Shown one piece after another: positions 55,811-63,639 of a DNA stretch of 64,000 nucleotides; the first letter of the stretch is position 1, and each line of letters begins with the position of its first letter. Source of the stretch: Mycolicibacterium aurum (GTDB lineage Bacteria; Actinomycetota; Actinomycetes; Mycobacteriales; Mycobacteriaceae); the NCBI GenBank assembly GCA_900078775.1, contig LT549889.1:434001-498000 (forward strand), given 5' to 3'. The translations under genes and the position numbers were made by a program. The notes beneath the pieces were generated by a model, which was not told the origin of the DNA, searched no databases, and worked only from the letters and a program-made list of their open reading frames with translations.

Positions 55811-56902
55811 TCATGCGCCTTTCGAGAGCAGGTAGCGTTCGCGGTGCGATGCGGAGTCGCCGAACAGTTGCAGGCCGCTGCGGGCCCGGCGGACGTACAG
55901 GTGGCAGGCGTGCTCCCAGGTGAAGCCGATGCCGCCGTGCATCTGCACGGCCGCCATGGTGGTCTTCACATAGGCCTCGGCGCAGGCGAACCCGGCCAGT
56001 GCGACCGCTCCGGCGTGGGCCTCCTCGTCCCCGAACCGGGCCGCGGCGTTCTGGGCTGCCGAGGTGGCGGATTCGACCTCCAGCAGCAGGTCGGCGGCCA
56101 TGTGCTTGAGCGCCTGGAAGCTGCCGATCGCCCGGCCGAACTGGAAGCGGGTCTTGAGGTATTCGATGGTGATGTCGAAGATGCGGCGGGTGCCGCCGGC
56201 CTGCTCACCGGCCAGCGCGACGACCGCGAGGTCCAGGGCCTGCTGCACGGCGTCCCAGCCGGCGGTGCCCAGCCGGCGGGCCGGGGTGTCGGCGAAGGTG
56301 TAGTCCGACAGGCGCACGGTCGGATCGAAAACCGTTGCGGGGGTGCGCTGGAAGCCGGCCGCGTCGGCGGTCACCTCGAAGACGCCGACCCCGTCGCCGG
56401 TGTCGGCGACCACCAGGATGACGTCGGCGAGCTGGCCGTGCGTGACGAAGTGCGCGGTGCCGTTGAGGGTGCCGTCGGCGCCGGCGGTGACCTCGACGCC
56501 CTCGGCGGTCCAGGTGCCGCGGGCACCGGTCAGCGCCACGGTGCCGATCGAGCTGCCGTCGGCCAGACCGGGCAGCAGCCGCTGCTTGTCCTCATCGGTG
56601 CCGGCCGCCTGGATCAGCGCGACGGTGAGCACCGCGCTGGAGATGAACGGCGCGGGCAGCAGCGCGGCGCCGGTCTCCTCGGCGACGGCCTCCAGCTCCA
56701 GCGGGCCGAAGCCCAGGCCACCGTGCTCGTCGCCGACCAGCATGCCGAGCACACCCTGCTCGGCCAGCCGGCCCCACAGCTCCCGGTCGAAGCCTTCCTC
56801 GGACTCCATTGCCTTGCGCACGTCCTGCTCGGAACACTTCTCGTGCAGCAAGTCGCGGACCGCGGATCTCAACTCCGCCCGCTCGGCCACGCTGATCGTC
56901 AT
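55811..56902 (-). CDS. Acyl-CoA dehydrogenase, smaller subunit type
   Basis: 363-residue acyl-CoA dehydrogenase-like protein. [24 protein letters not shown] in the N-terminal domain, [22 protein letters not shown] and [20 protein letters not shown] at the C-terminus, the pattern of the beta-type subunits of heteromeric ACADs. It opens the operon that continues with the second ACAD and the CoA-transferase. AGAAAGGG lies 9 bases before the ATG. Confidence 0.88.
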   Translation of the reverse strand: MTISVAERAELRSAVRDLLHEKCSEQDVRKAMESEEGFDRELWGRLAEQGVLGMLVGDEHGGLGFGPLELEAVAEETGAALLPAPFISSAVLTVALIQAAGTDEDKQRLLPGLADGSSIGTVALTGARGTWTAEGVEVTAGADGTLNGTAHFVTHGQLADVILVVADTGDGVGVFEVTADAAGFQRTPATVFDPTVRLSDYTFADTPARRLGTAGWDAVQQALDLAVVALAGEQAGGTRRIFDITIEYLKTRFQFGRAIGSFQALKHMAADLLLEVESATSAAQNAAARFGDEEAHAGAVALAGFACAEAYVKTTMAAVQMHGGIGFTWEHACHLYVRRARSGLQLFGDSASHRERYLLSKGA

Positions 56903-56984
56903 GCTCTACCGCCCTTTCTGGCTGTCGGGATCCCATGCTTCGGGGCGTGTGCCGCCGTGTAAATCACGGATGTCGACACCGACA

Positions 56985-57003
56985 CGTTTCCGTTTGGGAA
57001 ACG
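56985..57003. promoter_or_regulatory. Palindrome between fadE operon and aroQ
   Basis: CGTTTCC/GGAAACG with a 5-base centre; 82 bp before the fadE start and 62 bp before aroQ. TGTCGACA occurs at 56971-56978. Neither matches the KstR or KstR2 pattern. Confidence 0.4.
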
Positions 57004-57053
57004 CCGAACTTCTCGGCTCCGGTGTGCCGTGCCCCGGGGCGCGGCGTCGTCGG

Positions 57054-57059
57054 TACCGT
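57054..57059 (+). promoter_or_regulatory. -10 element of aroQ, leaderless
   Basis: TACCGT with 6 nt to GTG 57066. Confidence 0.5.
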
Positions 57060-57065
57060 ACTGAC

Positions 57066-57506
57066 GTGACCGAACGCCGCTTGCTGCTCCTCAACGGCCC
57101 CAACCTGAACCTGCTCGGGACCCGTGAGCCGGAGATCTACGGTTCCACCACGTTGCCCCAGGTCGAGGAGCAGGTGGCCGCGACGGCCGCCGAATACGGC
57201 TTTGACCTGCGCGCGGTCCAGAGCAACCACGAGGGCGCCCTGATCGACGCGATCCATGCGGCGCGGGTCGACTGTGCGGGCATCATCATCAATCCGGGCG
57301 GCTACAGCCACACCTCGGTGGCCATCCCCGATGCGCTGTCCGGGGTCGGGCTGCCGGTCGTCGAGGTGCACCTGAGCAACATCCACCGTCGTGAGCCGTT
57401 CCGACATCACTCCTACGTCTCGGCGATCGCCGAGGTCGTGATCGCGGGCGCGGGCGCACTGGGCTACCGGTTCGCCGTGGCGCACCTGGCAGGCCGGCTG
57501 TCGTGA
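57066..57506 (+). CDS. aroQ: Type II 3-dehydroquinate dehydratase
   Basis: 146-residue dodecameric type II DHQase. [20 protein letters not shown] carries the catalytic Arg and Tyr; [26 protein letters not shown] (Asn/His) and [16 protein letters not shown] complete the active site. GTG start with a leaderless -10. In M. tuberculosis the single copy (Rv2537c) is in the aroC-K-B-D cluster; here the gene stands alone between catabolic genes, so it may be a second copy or a relocated one. Its stop overlaps the next start (GTGA). Confidence 0.93.
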   Translation: MTERRLLLLNGPNLNLLGTREPEIYGSTTLPQVEEQVAATAAEYGFDLRAVQSNHEGALIDAIHAARVDCAGIIINPGGYSHTSVAIPDALSGVGLPVVEVHLSNIHRREPFRHHSYVSAIAEVVIAGAGALGYRFAVAHLAGRLS

Positions 57507-57907
57507 TCCAGCCGCCGATCGTCCGTTACGCAGGCTTCCTGGTCGCGGCCGAGGGAGTCGCGGCGCTGATCATGGCCGCCGTACTGCTGGTGCGCGCGGC
57601 CGGAGGCGCCGATCAGCGCATCGTCAGCGGCTGGGGCACGGCCATCTGGTTCCTTCTGATCGGCGCGGGCGTGCTGGCCGGTGGCTGGGCGCTGATCACC
57701 GGCCGGCGTTGGGGCCGCGGGATCGCGGTGCCGACCAACCTGCTGTTGCTGCCGGTGGCCTGGTACGTCATCACCAGCCACCATGTGGTGTACGGGATCC
57801 TGGTCGGCCTGCTGGCACTGAGTACGTTGAGCATGCTGCTGAGTCCGTCGGCGGTGCAGTGGATGGCGGGCCGGCATGAGCCCCCGGACGGCGCTCAGTC
57901 CAGCTGA
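57503..57907 (+). CDS. Small four-helix membrane protein, unknown
   Basis: 134-residue integral membrane protein with about four hydrophobic segments (10-32, 46-64, 73-90, 94-112) and charged ends. The middle [30 protein letters not shown] resembles small actinobacterial membrane proteins (partial: [18 protein letters not shown]). No motif suggesting a function. GTG overlaps the aroQ stop; its own 3' end overlaps the LLM gene by 13 bases on the opposite strand. Confidence 0.8.
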   Translation: MIQPPIVRYAGFLVAAEGVAALIMAAVLLVRAAGGADQRIVSGWGTAIWFLLIGAGVLAGGWALITGRRWGRGIAVPTNLLLLPVAWYVITSHHVVYGILVGLLALSTLSMLLSPSAVQWMAGRHEPPDGAQSS

Positions 57908-58836
57908 GGTTTGATCGTCTCGATCACCCACTGGGTGTAGTCGAGGTACTCCTCGACCCCGCTGACCGGCGGGGTCGGTACCGAGCTGACCGTCACCCCC
58001 TGAGCGGCGAGCCAGTTGAGCCGGTCCACGATCTCGGCCTCGCTCATCCCGGGCCGGGCGTGGGGATCCTTCTGGACCACATGTCCCTCGCCGACCCGGT
58101 TCGTCCCGAGGCCGTGCACCACGTCGAACGGCCGGCCGTCGTAGCCGTCCTGGGACTTGATGAAATCGATCCGTTCGGAGATCTGCTCGGGTGGGGTGAG
58201 GAAGCACCACCAGCCCGATGCGTACTTCGCCGCGCGGCGCAGGGCGGCGTCGGCGTCACCGCCGATCCAGATCGGAAGATGCGGTTTCTGCACGGGTTTC
58301 GGCTCGAAGCCCACGTTCTCGAAGGACACGTACTTGCCGGAGAAACTCGGGTCGTCGCTGGTCCATAGTTCTGTGATGGCGGCCAGGTACTCGTCGGCAA
58401 TGCGGCCGCGTTCCCGAAAAGGCACGCCGAGCAGTTCGAATTCGCTCTGCAACCAGCCGACGCCGAAGGTCACCATCATCCGGCCGCTGCTCATCCAGTC
58501 CGCGGTGGCCAGCGCCTTGGCCATCACCACCGGATGCTGCAGGGGCAGCACGGTGATGCAGGAGTTGAGTCTGATGTTCTGGGTGGCGCCGGCCAGATAG
58601 GCCTGGGCCACCGTGGACTGCAGGTAGTGCGGACCGGAGAGTTCCAGGTGCTCGTTGGGGATGATGAAATGCTCGGGAATCGCGATCATGTCGTATCCCC
58701 ACTCGTCGGCGCACCGCGCCATCCGGGTCTGGTCGGCGCCGGTCACGGTGCCCTCCCACGGCTGGCTGAGCGCCTTGAGTCGCATCATGTGGGGGAGGGG
58801 AAAGACAAGTTGCACGCTGAGGCTCCCGGTGGTCAC
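57895..58836 (-). CDS. LLM-class F420-dependent oxidoreductase
   Basis: 313-residue luciferase-like (beta/alpha)8 enzyme. YDMIAIPEHFIIPNEHLEL near residue 48, TCI/SCITVLPLQHPVVMAKALAT, GVGWLQSEFELLGVPFRERG and LPIWIGGDADAALRRAAKYA are signatures of the F420-using group. Substrate unknown. GTG 58836 follows a palindromic operator (58858-58875) shared with the aldehyde dehydrogenase gene, so the TetR encoded next to it is the likely regulator. Confidence 0.9.
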   Translation of the reverse strand: MTTGSLSVQLVFPLPHMMRLKALSQPWEGTVTGADQTRMARCADEWGYDMIAIPEHFIIPNEHLELSGPHYLQSTVAQAYLAGATQNIRLNSCITVLPLQHPVVMAKALATADWMSSGRMMVTFGVGWLQSEFELLGVPFRERGRIADEYLAAITELWTSDDPSFSGKYVSFENVGFEPKPVQKPHLPIWIGGDADAALRRAAKYASGWWCFLTPPEQISERIDFIKSQDGYDGRPFDVVHGLGTNRVGEGHVVQKDPHARPGMSEAEIVDRLNWLAAQGVTVSSVPTPPVSGVEEYLDYTQWVIETIKPQLD

Positions 58837-58857
58837 GCAGCACTGAAGGAACGGACG

Positions 58858-58875
58858 ACTCTATGACCATAGAGT
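58858..58875. promoter_or_regulatory. TetR-type operator, copy 1
   Basis: ACTCTAT-GACC-ATAGAGT, perfect 7-bp arms. Between the LLM gene (start 58836, minus) and the TetR gene (start 58951, plus). Copy 2 is at 59612-59627. Confidence 0.65.
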
Positions 58876-58933
58876 GCGTTCGCCGGTTGCGGACCGAAAC
58901 CGCGATCTCGGGATCTGCTTACCCGGATCGCGC

Positions 58934-58939
58934 TAAACT
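58934..58939 (+). promoter_or_regulatory. -10 element of the TetR gene
   Basis: TAAACT; 11 nt to ATG 58951, a leader of about 5 nt. Confidence 0.4.
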
Positions 58940-58950
58940 CCTTGCCCACC

Positions 58951-59547
58951 ATGCGAAATAGCCCGAACCCCGAGCAGCGTCGCCGAACCCTCTGTGACGT
59001 CGCGATTCGCCTACTGGCCGAGGGTGGGCTCAAGAGTGCCACGCATCTGAAGGTGGACCGGGCGGCCGGGTTTCCCGACGGGACGACGTCGTTCTACTTC
59101 CGCACCAGTTCGGCGCTGCTGTGTGCGGTCGCCGAACGGGTCGCCGAGCTGGACCGCAAGGATCTGCGCGCGGCGACCAGGGATCCCGGCGACGCCGACC
59201 GCGCGTCGGGGCTGGCGACCCTGGTGGTCCGGTGTGGCAGCGGCGTCCGGCTGGTTCGGACCAAAGCGCGCAACGAGTTGGGGTTACAGGCCGCCCGGGA
59301 CCCGGCTCTCGCCGAGGCGCTGCGCGGTTATACCGACGAGTTCTCCGCGCTCATCCGTGACGTTGTACTGCGTCTCCAGCCGCGTCGGCGCGGCGGCGAC
59401 TCGGCGTCGATCGACGCCCAGACCTATGCCGTCACGATGTTCATCGGCGGCGTCATGCTGGCTACGGTGACCGGTCATCGCGCCGCGCACACCGCGCACG
59501 AACTGGACGTGCTCATCGCCGGCATCGTCCGCGGCCTCGGTAGCTGA
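58951..59547 (+). CDS. TetR-family transcriptional regulator
   Basis: 198-residue TetR regulator. Helix-turn-helix around residues 10-55: ALLAEGG-type LCDVAIRLLAEGGLKSATHLKV then FPDGTTSFYFRTSSALLCAV. The C-terminal domain (RTKARNELGLQAARDPALAEALRGYTDEF, partial: NELGLQAARDPALAEAL) is of the YjdC/PF17940 type. It lies between the LLM gene and the aldehyde dehydrogenase gene, whose promoters both carry the CTCTATGAC palindrome, making it the likely repressor of both. ATG 58951; TTG 58942 is an alternative. Confidence 0.88.
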   Translation: MRNSPNPEQRRRTLCDVAIRLLAEGGLKSATHLKVDRAAGFPDGTTSFYFRTSSALLCAVAERVAELDRKDLRAATRDPGDADRASGLATLVVRCGSGVRLVRTKARNELGLQAARDPALAEALRGYTDEFSALIRDVVLRLQPRRRGGDSASIDAQTYAVTMFIGGVMLATVTGHRAAHTAHELDVLIAGIVRGLGS

Positions 59548-59603
59548 ACCCGATATCCCCGAGCGAATTGCTCGTTGCCGGTCGGGTGTCGCGAAAGTGC
59601 GCC

Positions 59604-59627
59604 TAAACTTTCTCTATGACAGTAGAG
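59604..59627 (+). promoter_or_regulatory. ALDH promoter and TetR-type operator, copy 2
   Basis: TAAACT (59604-59609) is a -10 ending 6 nt before an ATG at 59616. The operator CTCTAT-GACA-GTAGAG (59612-59627, one arm mismatch) covers the predicted +1. Confidence 0.6.
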
Positions 59628-59702
59628 TCGCAGTCAGTTCTCATCCACAGAATCCGATGTGGGCTAGCGAATCTCGTCAATCATCGACCAAAGGGGCTCC
59701 CC

Positions 59703-61187
59703 GTGACCAGCGTGCAGACCGAGACGGGCATACTCGCCGGCGAGCAGCTGATGCTCATCGACGGGGAACTGCAACCGGCCGCGAGCGGCGCGATGTTCGG
59801 GGTGGAGCACCCAGCCAACGAAACCGTGGTCGGCGATGTCGCCGACGGCAGCGTGCACGATATGGAACGCGCGGTCGGCGCGGCCAGACGCGCGTTCGAC
59901 GAGACGGACTGGTCCCGCGACACCGAGTTCCGATTCCACTGCCTCACCCAGCTGCACGTGGCGCTGCAGCGCAATCAGGAACGGCTGCGTCGGATCCTGG
60001 TCACCGAGGTCGGCTGCCCGATCTCGGTCACCGGAAGTCAGATCGAATCACCCATCGACGAGGTCCGGCACTGGGCCGAGTACGGCCGGGATTTCGACTA
60101 TCTGGTGGACACCGGGCTGCACGACACCCCGCTCGGACCGGCGCGGCGGAAGTTGCATCACGAGCCGCTGGGCGTGGTGGGGGCGATCACCCCGTGGAAT
60201 GTGCCGTTCTATCTCAACATCGCCGAGACGATTCCGGCACTGATGGCCGGCAACACCGTGGTGCTCAAACCTGCGCAGCTGACCCCGTGGTCGGGAACCG
60301 AACTCGGCCGGATCATCGCCGAGGAAACCGACATCCCGGCAGGGGTTTTCAATGTCGTGACGTCGAACGCCAACGAGGTGGGTGCGGCCCTGTCCGCGGA
60401 TCCCCGGGTCGACATGATCACCTTTACCGGTTCGACCGCCACCGGCCGGGCCATCCTGGCCGCCGGCGCGGCGACGGTGAAGAAGAACCTGTTGGAACTG
60501 GGCGGCAAGTCGGCGCACATCGTGCTCGGCGACGCCGACCTCTCCGCGTGCCTACCGCTCGCGGCCATGATGGCGTGCGTGATGTCCGGGCAGAGTTGCA
60601 TCCTGCCAAGCCGAATCCTGCTGCCCCGGTCCAGGTACGAGGACGGCCTGGCGATCCTGAAGGCGAGTATGGAGGGTTTCCCGATGGGCGACCCGTGGAC
60701 ACCGGGCGTCATGCAGGGCCCGCAGATCAGTGCGGCGCAGCGTTGCAAGGTGTTCGGCCTGATCGAGGCCGGGACGGACTCGGGGGCCCGGCTGGTGACA
60801 GGTGGCGGGATGCCCGAGAACCTCCCGGTGGGGTACTACGTCCAACCGACCCTGTTGGCCGACGTGGACCCGAATTCGGTTGTCGCCCAGGAGGAGATCT
60901 TCGGTCCCGTGCTCACCGTGACCCCTTACGACAGTGTCGACGAGGCCATCGCCATCGCCAACAACACCATCTACGGACTGTCCGGTGAGGTCAGCGGCGC
61001 CGATGTGGAGCGCGCCTTCTCCGTGGCGACCCGGATGCGTACCGGCAACGTCACGATCAACGGTAAGAGCCACTTCGGCATCGACAGCCCGTTCGGCGGC
61101 ACGGGACAATCCGGACTGGGTTACCGCAACGGCGCACCGGGCTACCTGGAGTACCTGCACATCAAGACCATCGGGATGCCCGAGTGA
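59703..61187 (+). CDS. NAD(P)-dependent aldehyde dehydrogenase
   Basis: 494-residue ALDH. Coenzyme-binding segments ITPWNVPFYLNI, KPAQLTPWSGTEL and FTGSTATGR; catalytic Glu in LELGGKSAH and Cys in SGQSCILPSR (the expected GQxC). C-terminal EEIFGPVLTV and FGIDSPFGGTGQSGLGYRNG are typical. It oxidises an aldehyde to an acid; substrate unknown. GTG 59703 (AAAGGGG 8 bases upstream) gives the usual family length. An in-frame ATG at 59616, exactly at the predicted +1, would add 29 residues and is a serious alternative. Confidence 0.88.
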   Translation: MTSVQTETGILAGEQLMLIDGELQPAASGAMFGVEHPANETVVGDVADGSVHDMERAVGAARRAFDETDWSRDTEFRFHCLTQLHVALQRNQERLRRILVTEVGCPISVTGSQIESPIDEVRHWAEYGRDFDYLVDTGLHDTPLGPARRKLHHEPLGVVGAITPWNVPFYLNIAETIPALMAGNTVVLKPAQLTPWSGTELGRIIAEETDIPAGVFNVVTSNANEVGAALSADPRVDMITFTGSTATGRAILAAGAATVKKNLLELGGKSAHIVLGDADLSACLPLAAMMACVMSGQSCILPSRILLPRSRYEDGLAILKASMEGFPMGDPWTPGVMQGPQISAAQRCKVFGLIEAGTDSGARLVTGGGMPENLPVGYYVQPTLLADVDPNSVVAQEEIFGPVLTVTPYDSVDEAIAIANNTIYGLSGEVSGADVERAFSVATRMRTGNVTINGKSHFGIDSPFGGTGQSGLGYRNGAPGYLEYLHIKTIGMPE

Positions 61188-61242
61188 CCCGCCCGGCCAT
61201 GCGCGGTTGTCCCATGATGTCGTCGAATCCGGAGGTAGGCAG

Positions 61243-62019
61243 ATGAATACGGTCCCGCAGCTCGATGGCCGCAAGGTGCTCGTCACCGGCGCGGGTCAGG
61301 GGGTGGGCCGGGGGCTCGCGCTCGCCTTCGCCGGCGCCGGGGCGCACGTCCTGGTCAACGATCTTCGCGCCGAACGCTCCGAACAGGTCGTCGAGGAGAT
61401 CCGGGCCGCCGGTGGCGCCTCCTCGTCGGTCCCGTTCGACGTGACCGACTACGGCGCGGTCGCCGGGGCGGTCGCCGAGCACGGCGGGGTCGACGTCCTG
61501 GTCAACAACGCGGGCAATGCCGGTGCCGACGGGTTCGGTGACCGGTCCCGCTTCGCGGACTCCGATCCGGCCGACTGGGAGATGTTCCTGCGGGTCAACC
61601 TGTACGGCGTCCTGCACTGCACCCGGGCCGCGCTGCCGTCCATGATCGCCGGAAAGTGGGGGCGCATCCTGACCATCGTGTCCGACGCCGCCCGCACCGG
61701 GGACGCCGGTGGCGCGGTGTACGGCGCCGCCAAGGCCGGGGCCGCCGGGCTGACCCGCTCGCTGGCCCGGGAGAACGGCCGGTTCAACATCACCGCCAAC
61801 AACATCGCGCTGGGCACCATGCGGACCCCGATGACCGAACCCCTGTGGGCGGAAGCGGATTCACCGCAGGCCAAGGCGATCCTGGCGAACTACACGATCC
61901 GCCGCCCCGGACTGCCCGAGGACGTCACCAGTCTGGCGCTGCTGCTCGGCAGCGATCAGGGCGCGTGGATCACCGGGCAGACCATCTGCGTCAACGGCGG
62001 ATACTCTTTCGGGCTCTGA
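61243..62019 (+). CDS. Short-chain dehydrogenase/reductase
   Basis: 258-residue SDR. TGAGQGVGRGLA near residue 16, NNAGNAG, IVSDAARTG and the catalytic Tyr-x3-Lys in VYGAAKAG. The Ser of the triad is in TIVSDA. C-terminal TGQTICVNGGYSFGL is typical of FabG-like enzymes. GGAGG 7 bases before ATG 61243. It follows the ALDH by 55 bases in the same direction, so the alcohol/ketone and aldehyde steps of one pathway may be co-expressed. Substrate unknown. Confidence 0.9.
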   Translation: MNTVPQLDGRKVLVTGAGQGVGRGLALAFAGAGAHVLVNDLRAERSEQVVEEIRAAGGASSSVPFDVTDYGAVAGAVAEHGGVDVLVNNAGNAGADGFGDRSRFADSDPADWEMFLRVNLYGVLHCTRAALPSMIAGKWGRILTIVSDAARTGDAGGAVYGAAKAGAAGLTRSLARENGRFNITANNIALGTMRTPMTEPLWAEADSPQAKAILANYTIRRPGLPEDVTSLALLLGSDQGAWITGQTICVNGGYSFGL

Positions 62020-62053
62020 GCGGCTCCGGCCGCGGCGTCGGGCTCTGAGCCGT

Positions 62054-62539
62054 TCAGTCCGCGGCGGCGGCCAGTGCGGTGAGTTCCTCACCGGACACCC
62101 GGTAGGTGGTCCATTCGGTCTGCGGCTTCCCGCCGACCGCGTCATACAGTGCGATGGCGTTGACGTTCCAGTTCAGCACCGCCCAACTCAGCCGGGTGTA
62201 GCCGTTGGTCACACACTCGGCGGCCAACGCCGACAACAGCTTTCGGGCCAGGCCGCGGCGCCGGAAGGCGGGCCGCACGAACAGGTCCTCCAGGTAGATG
62301 CCGGCCACCCCGTCCCAGGTGGAGAAGTTGCGGAACCACACCGCGGTTGCGGCCGGCTGACCGTCCACCTCCACCATGTGCGCGAAGGCGATCGGTTGCT
62401 CGGCGAACAGCGCAGCGCGCATTTGGGTCTCGGTGACGGTGCACTCCGCGGAGGCCTTCTCGAAGGCGGCCAGCTCTTCGATCATCGCCACGATCTCGGC
62501 CTCGTCGCCGGGTCGAGCCCGGCGGATCAATTCGGTCAT
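62054..62539 (-). CDS. GNAT acetyltransferase (Rv3216-like, diamine acetyltransferase type)
   Basis: 161-residue GNAT of the spermidine/diamine N-acetyltransferase-like group. LIRRARPGDEAEIVAMIEELA at the N-terminus, YLEDLFVRPAFRRRGLARKLL with the acetyl-CoA loop RRRGLA, and WAVLNWNVNAIALYDAVG at the C-terminus. ATG overlaps the entC stop (ATGA), so it is the last gene of the gpm2-entC-GNAT operon, as in M. tuberculosis Rv3214-Rv3216. Natural substrate not established. Confidence 0.9.
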   Translation of the reverse strand: MTELIRRARPGDEAEIVAMIEELAAFEKASAECTVTETQMRAALFAEQPIAFAHMVEVDGQPAATAVWFRNFSTWDGVAGIYLEDLFVRPAFRRRGLARKLLSALAAECVTNGYTRLSWAVLNWNVNAIALYDAVGGKPQTEWTTYRVSGEELTALAAAAD

Positions 62540-63639
62540 GTGGCCCCCAGCCCGGTCAGGATCGTGCGGAATTTCGTGGTCGTCTCGTCGACCTCGTCGT
62601 CGGGATCGGATTCGGCGACGATCCCGCCGCCGGCGTGGGCGAGCGCGCTGCGCCGGTCGGCCGACAGCGTCGCACACCGGATCGACACCACCCAGCGGCC
62701 GTCCCCGCGGGCATCGCACCAGCCCACCGCACCGGCGTAGAAGCCGCGGTCACCCTCCAGTTCGGTGATCAACTCGGCGGCCAGGTCGGTGGGCACCCCG
62801 CCGACCGCGGGGGTGGGGTGCAGGGCGAGTGCCAGGTCCAGGGCGGTGGTGTCCGGGGACCGCAGCCGGCCGCGGATCGGGGTGCTCAGATGCCAGAGTG
62901 CGTCGGTGCCGTGCAGTTCGGGTTCGGTGGCGATGTCCAGGTCCATGCAGAGCGGTTCCAGCGCCGCCCGCATCACCTCGACCACGAGGGTGTGCTCGTG
63001 CCGGTTCTTCTGCGATGCGGCCAGGGCGGCCGCGCTGGCCGCATCGGCCGTCGGATCGGCCGAGCGCGGCGCCGAGCCGGCGAACGGCTGGCACACCACG
63101 ATGTCACCCTCCCGGGCAACCAGCAGTTCCGGGCTGGCCCCCACCAGCACCCGGTCGGTGTAGTCGGGGCCGGCCGGGGACAGGTCGGCCAGGTAGACGG
63201 TGGCCGCCGGGTCGGCCGCGGCCAGCCGGCGCAGCACCGACCGGGCGTCCCACCCGGTGTCGGCGGTCAGGCGCAGAGCGCGGGCCAGCACCACCTTGTC
63301 CAGCGCGGAGTCGGCGGCGCGCAGCCGGCGCACCGCCTCGGCCACCCGTTCCCGGTGCACGGCCCCGGTGGGCAGGGTCTCGCGGTGCCGGATGGTCGGC
63401 GGTGCGGTGTCTGGCCAGGCGGGCAGTCCGGCGGCGTGGCGCAGCGTGCGGGGTGAGTGCAGGGCGGCCGGGCGGTCGAGGTCAAAGGGCAACGCCCCCA
63501 ACACCACCGGCACAGCACCGGAACGCAGGGCGTGCTGTGCCGCGGCGATCTCGGCGAACCCGACGTCGACGCCGTCGGCCAGCAGGGTGCCGGTCGGGCC
63601 GGACAGCACGAAGGAGGGCATCACGCCGGCGGAAGACAT
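62536..63639 (-). CDS. entC: Isochorismate synthase family protein EntC
   Basis: 367-residue chorismate-utilising enzyme (Rv3215). It would form isochorismate from chorismate. Signatures: DKVVLARALRLTAD (catalytic Lys), LVGASPELLVAREGDIVVCQPFAGSAPR (partial: ASPELLVAREGDIVVCQPFAG), KNRHEHTLVVEVMRAALEPLC and HPTPAVGGVPTDLA, plus ELEGDRGFYAGAVGW. These include the Mg-binding Glu residues. ATG 63639 overlaps the gpm2 3' end by 19 bases; ATG 63621, overlapping the gpm2 TGA as TGATG, is an equally good start (361 residues). Confidence 0.9.
   Translation of the reverse strand: MSSAGVMPSFVLSGPTGTLLADGVDVGFAEIAAAQHALRSGAVPVVLGALPFDLDRPAALHSPRTLRHAAGLPAWPDTAPPTIRHRETLPTGAVHRERVAEAVRRLRAADSALDKVVLARALRLTADTGWDARSVLRRLAAADPAATVYLADLSPAGPDYTDRVLVGASPELLVAREGDIVVCQPFAGSAPRSADPTADAASAAALAASQKNRHEHTLVVEVMRAALEPLCMDLDIATEPELHGTDALWHLSTPIRGRLRSPDTTALDLALALHPTPAVGGVPTDLAAELITELEGDRGFYAGAVGWCDARGDGRWVVSIRCATLSADRRSALAHAGGGIVAESDPDDEVDETTTKFRTILTGLGAT

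Noticed and set aside
56971..57003. KstR/KstR2 site at the fadE operon
   Set aside because: The palindromes there (TGTCGACA, CGTTTCC/GGAAACG) do not match the AAC-nn-GTT or CAAG-nn-CTTG cores of those regulators.
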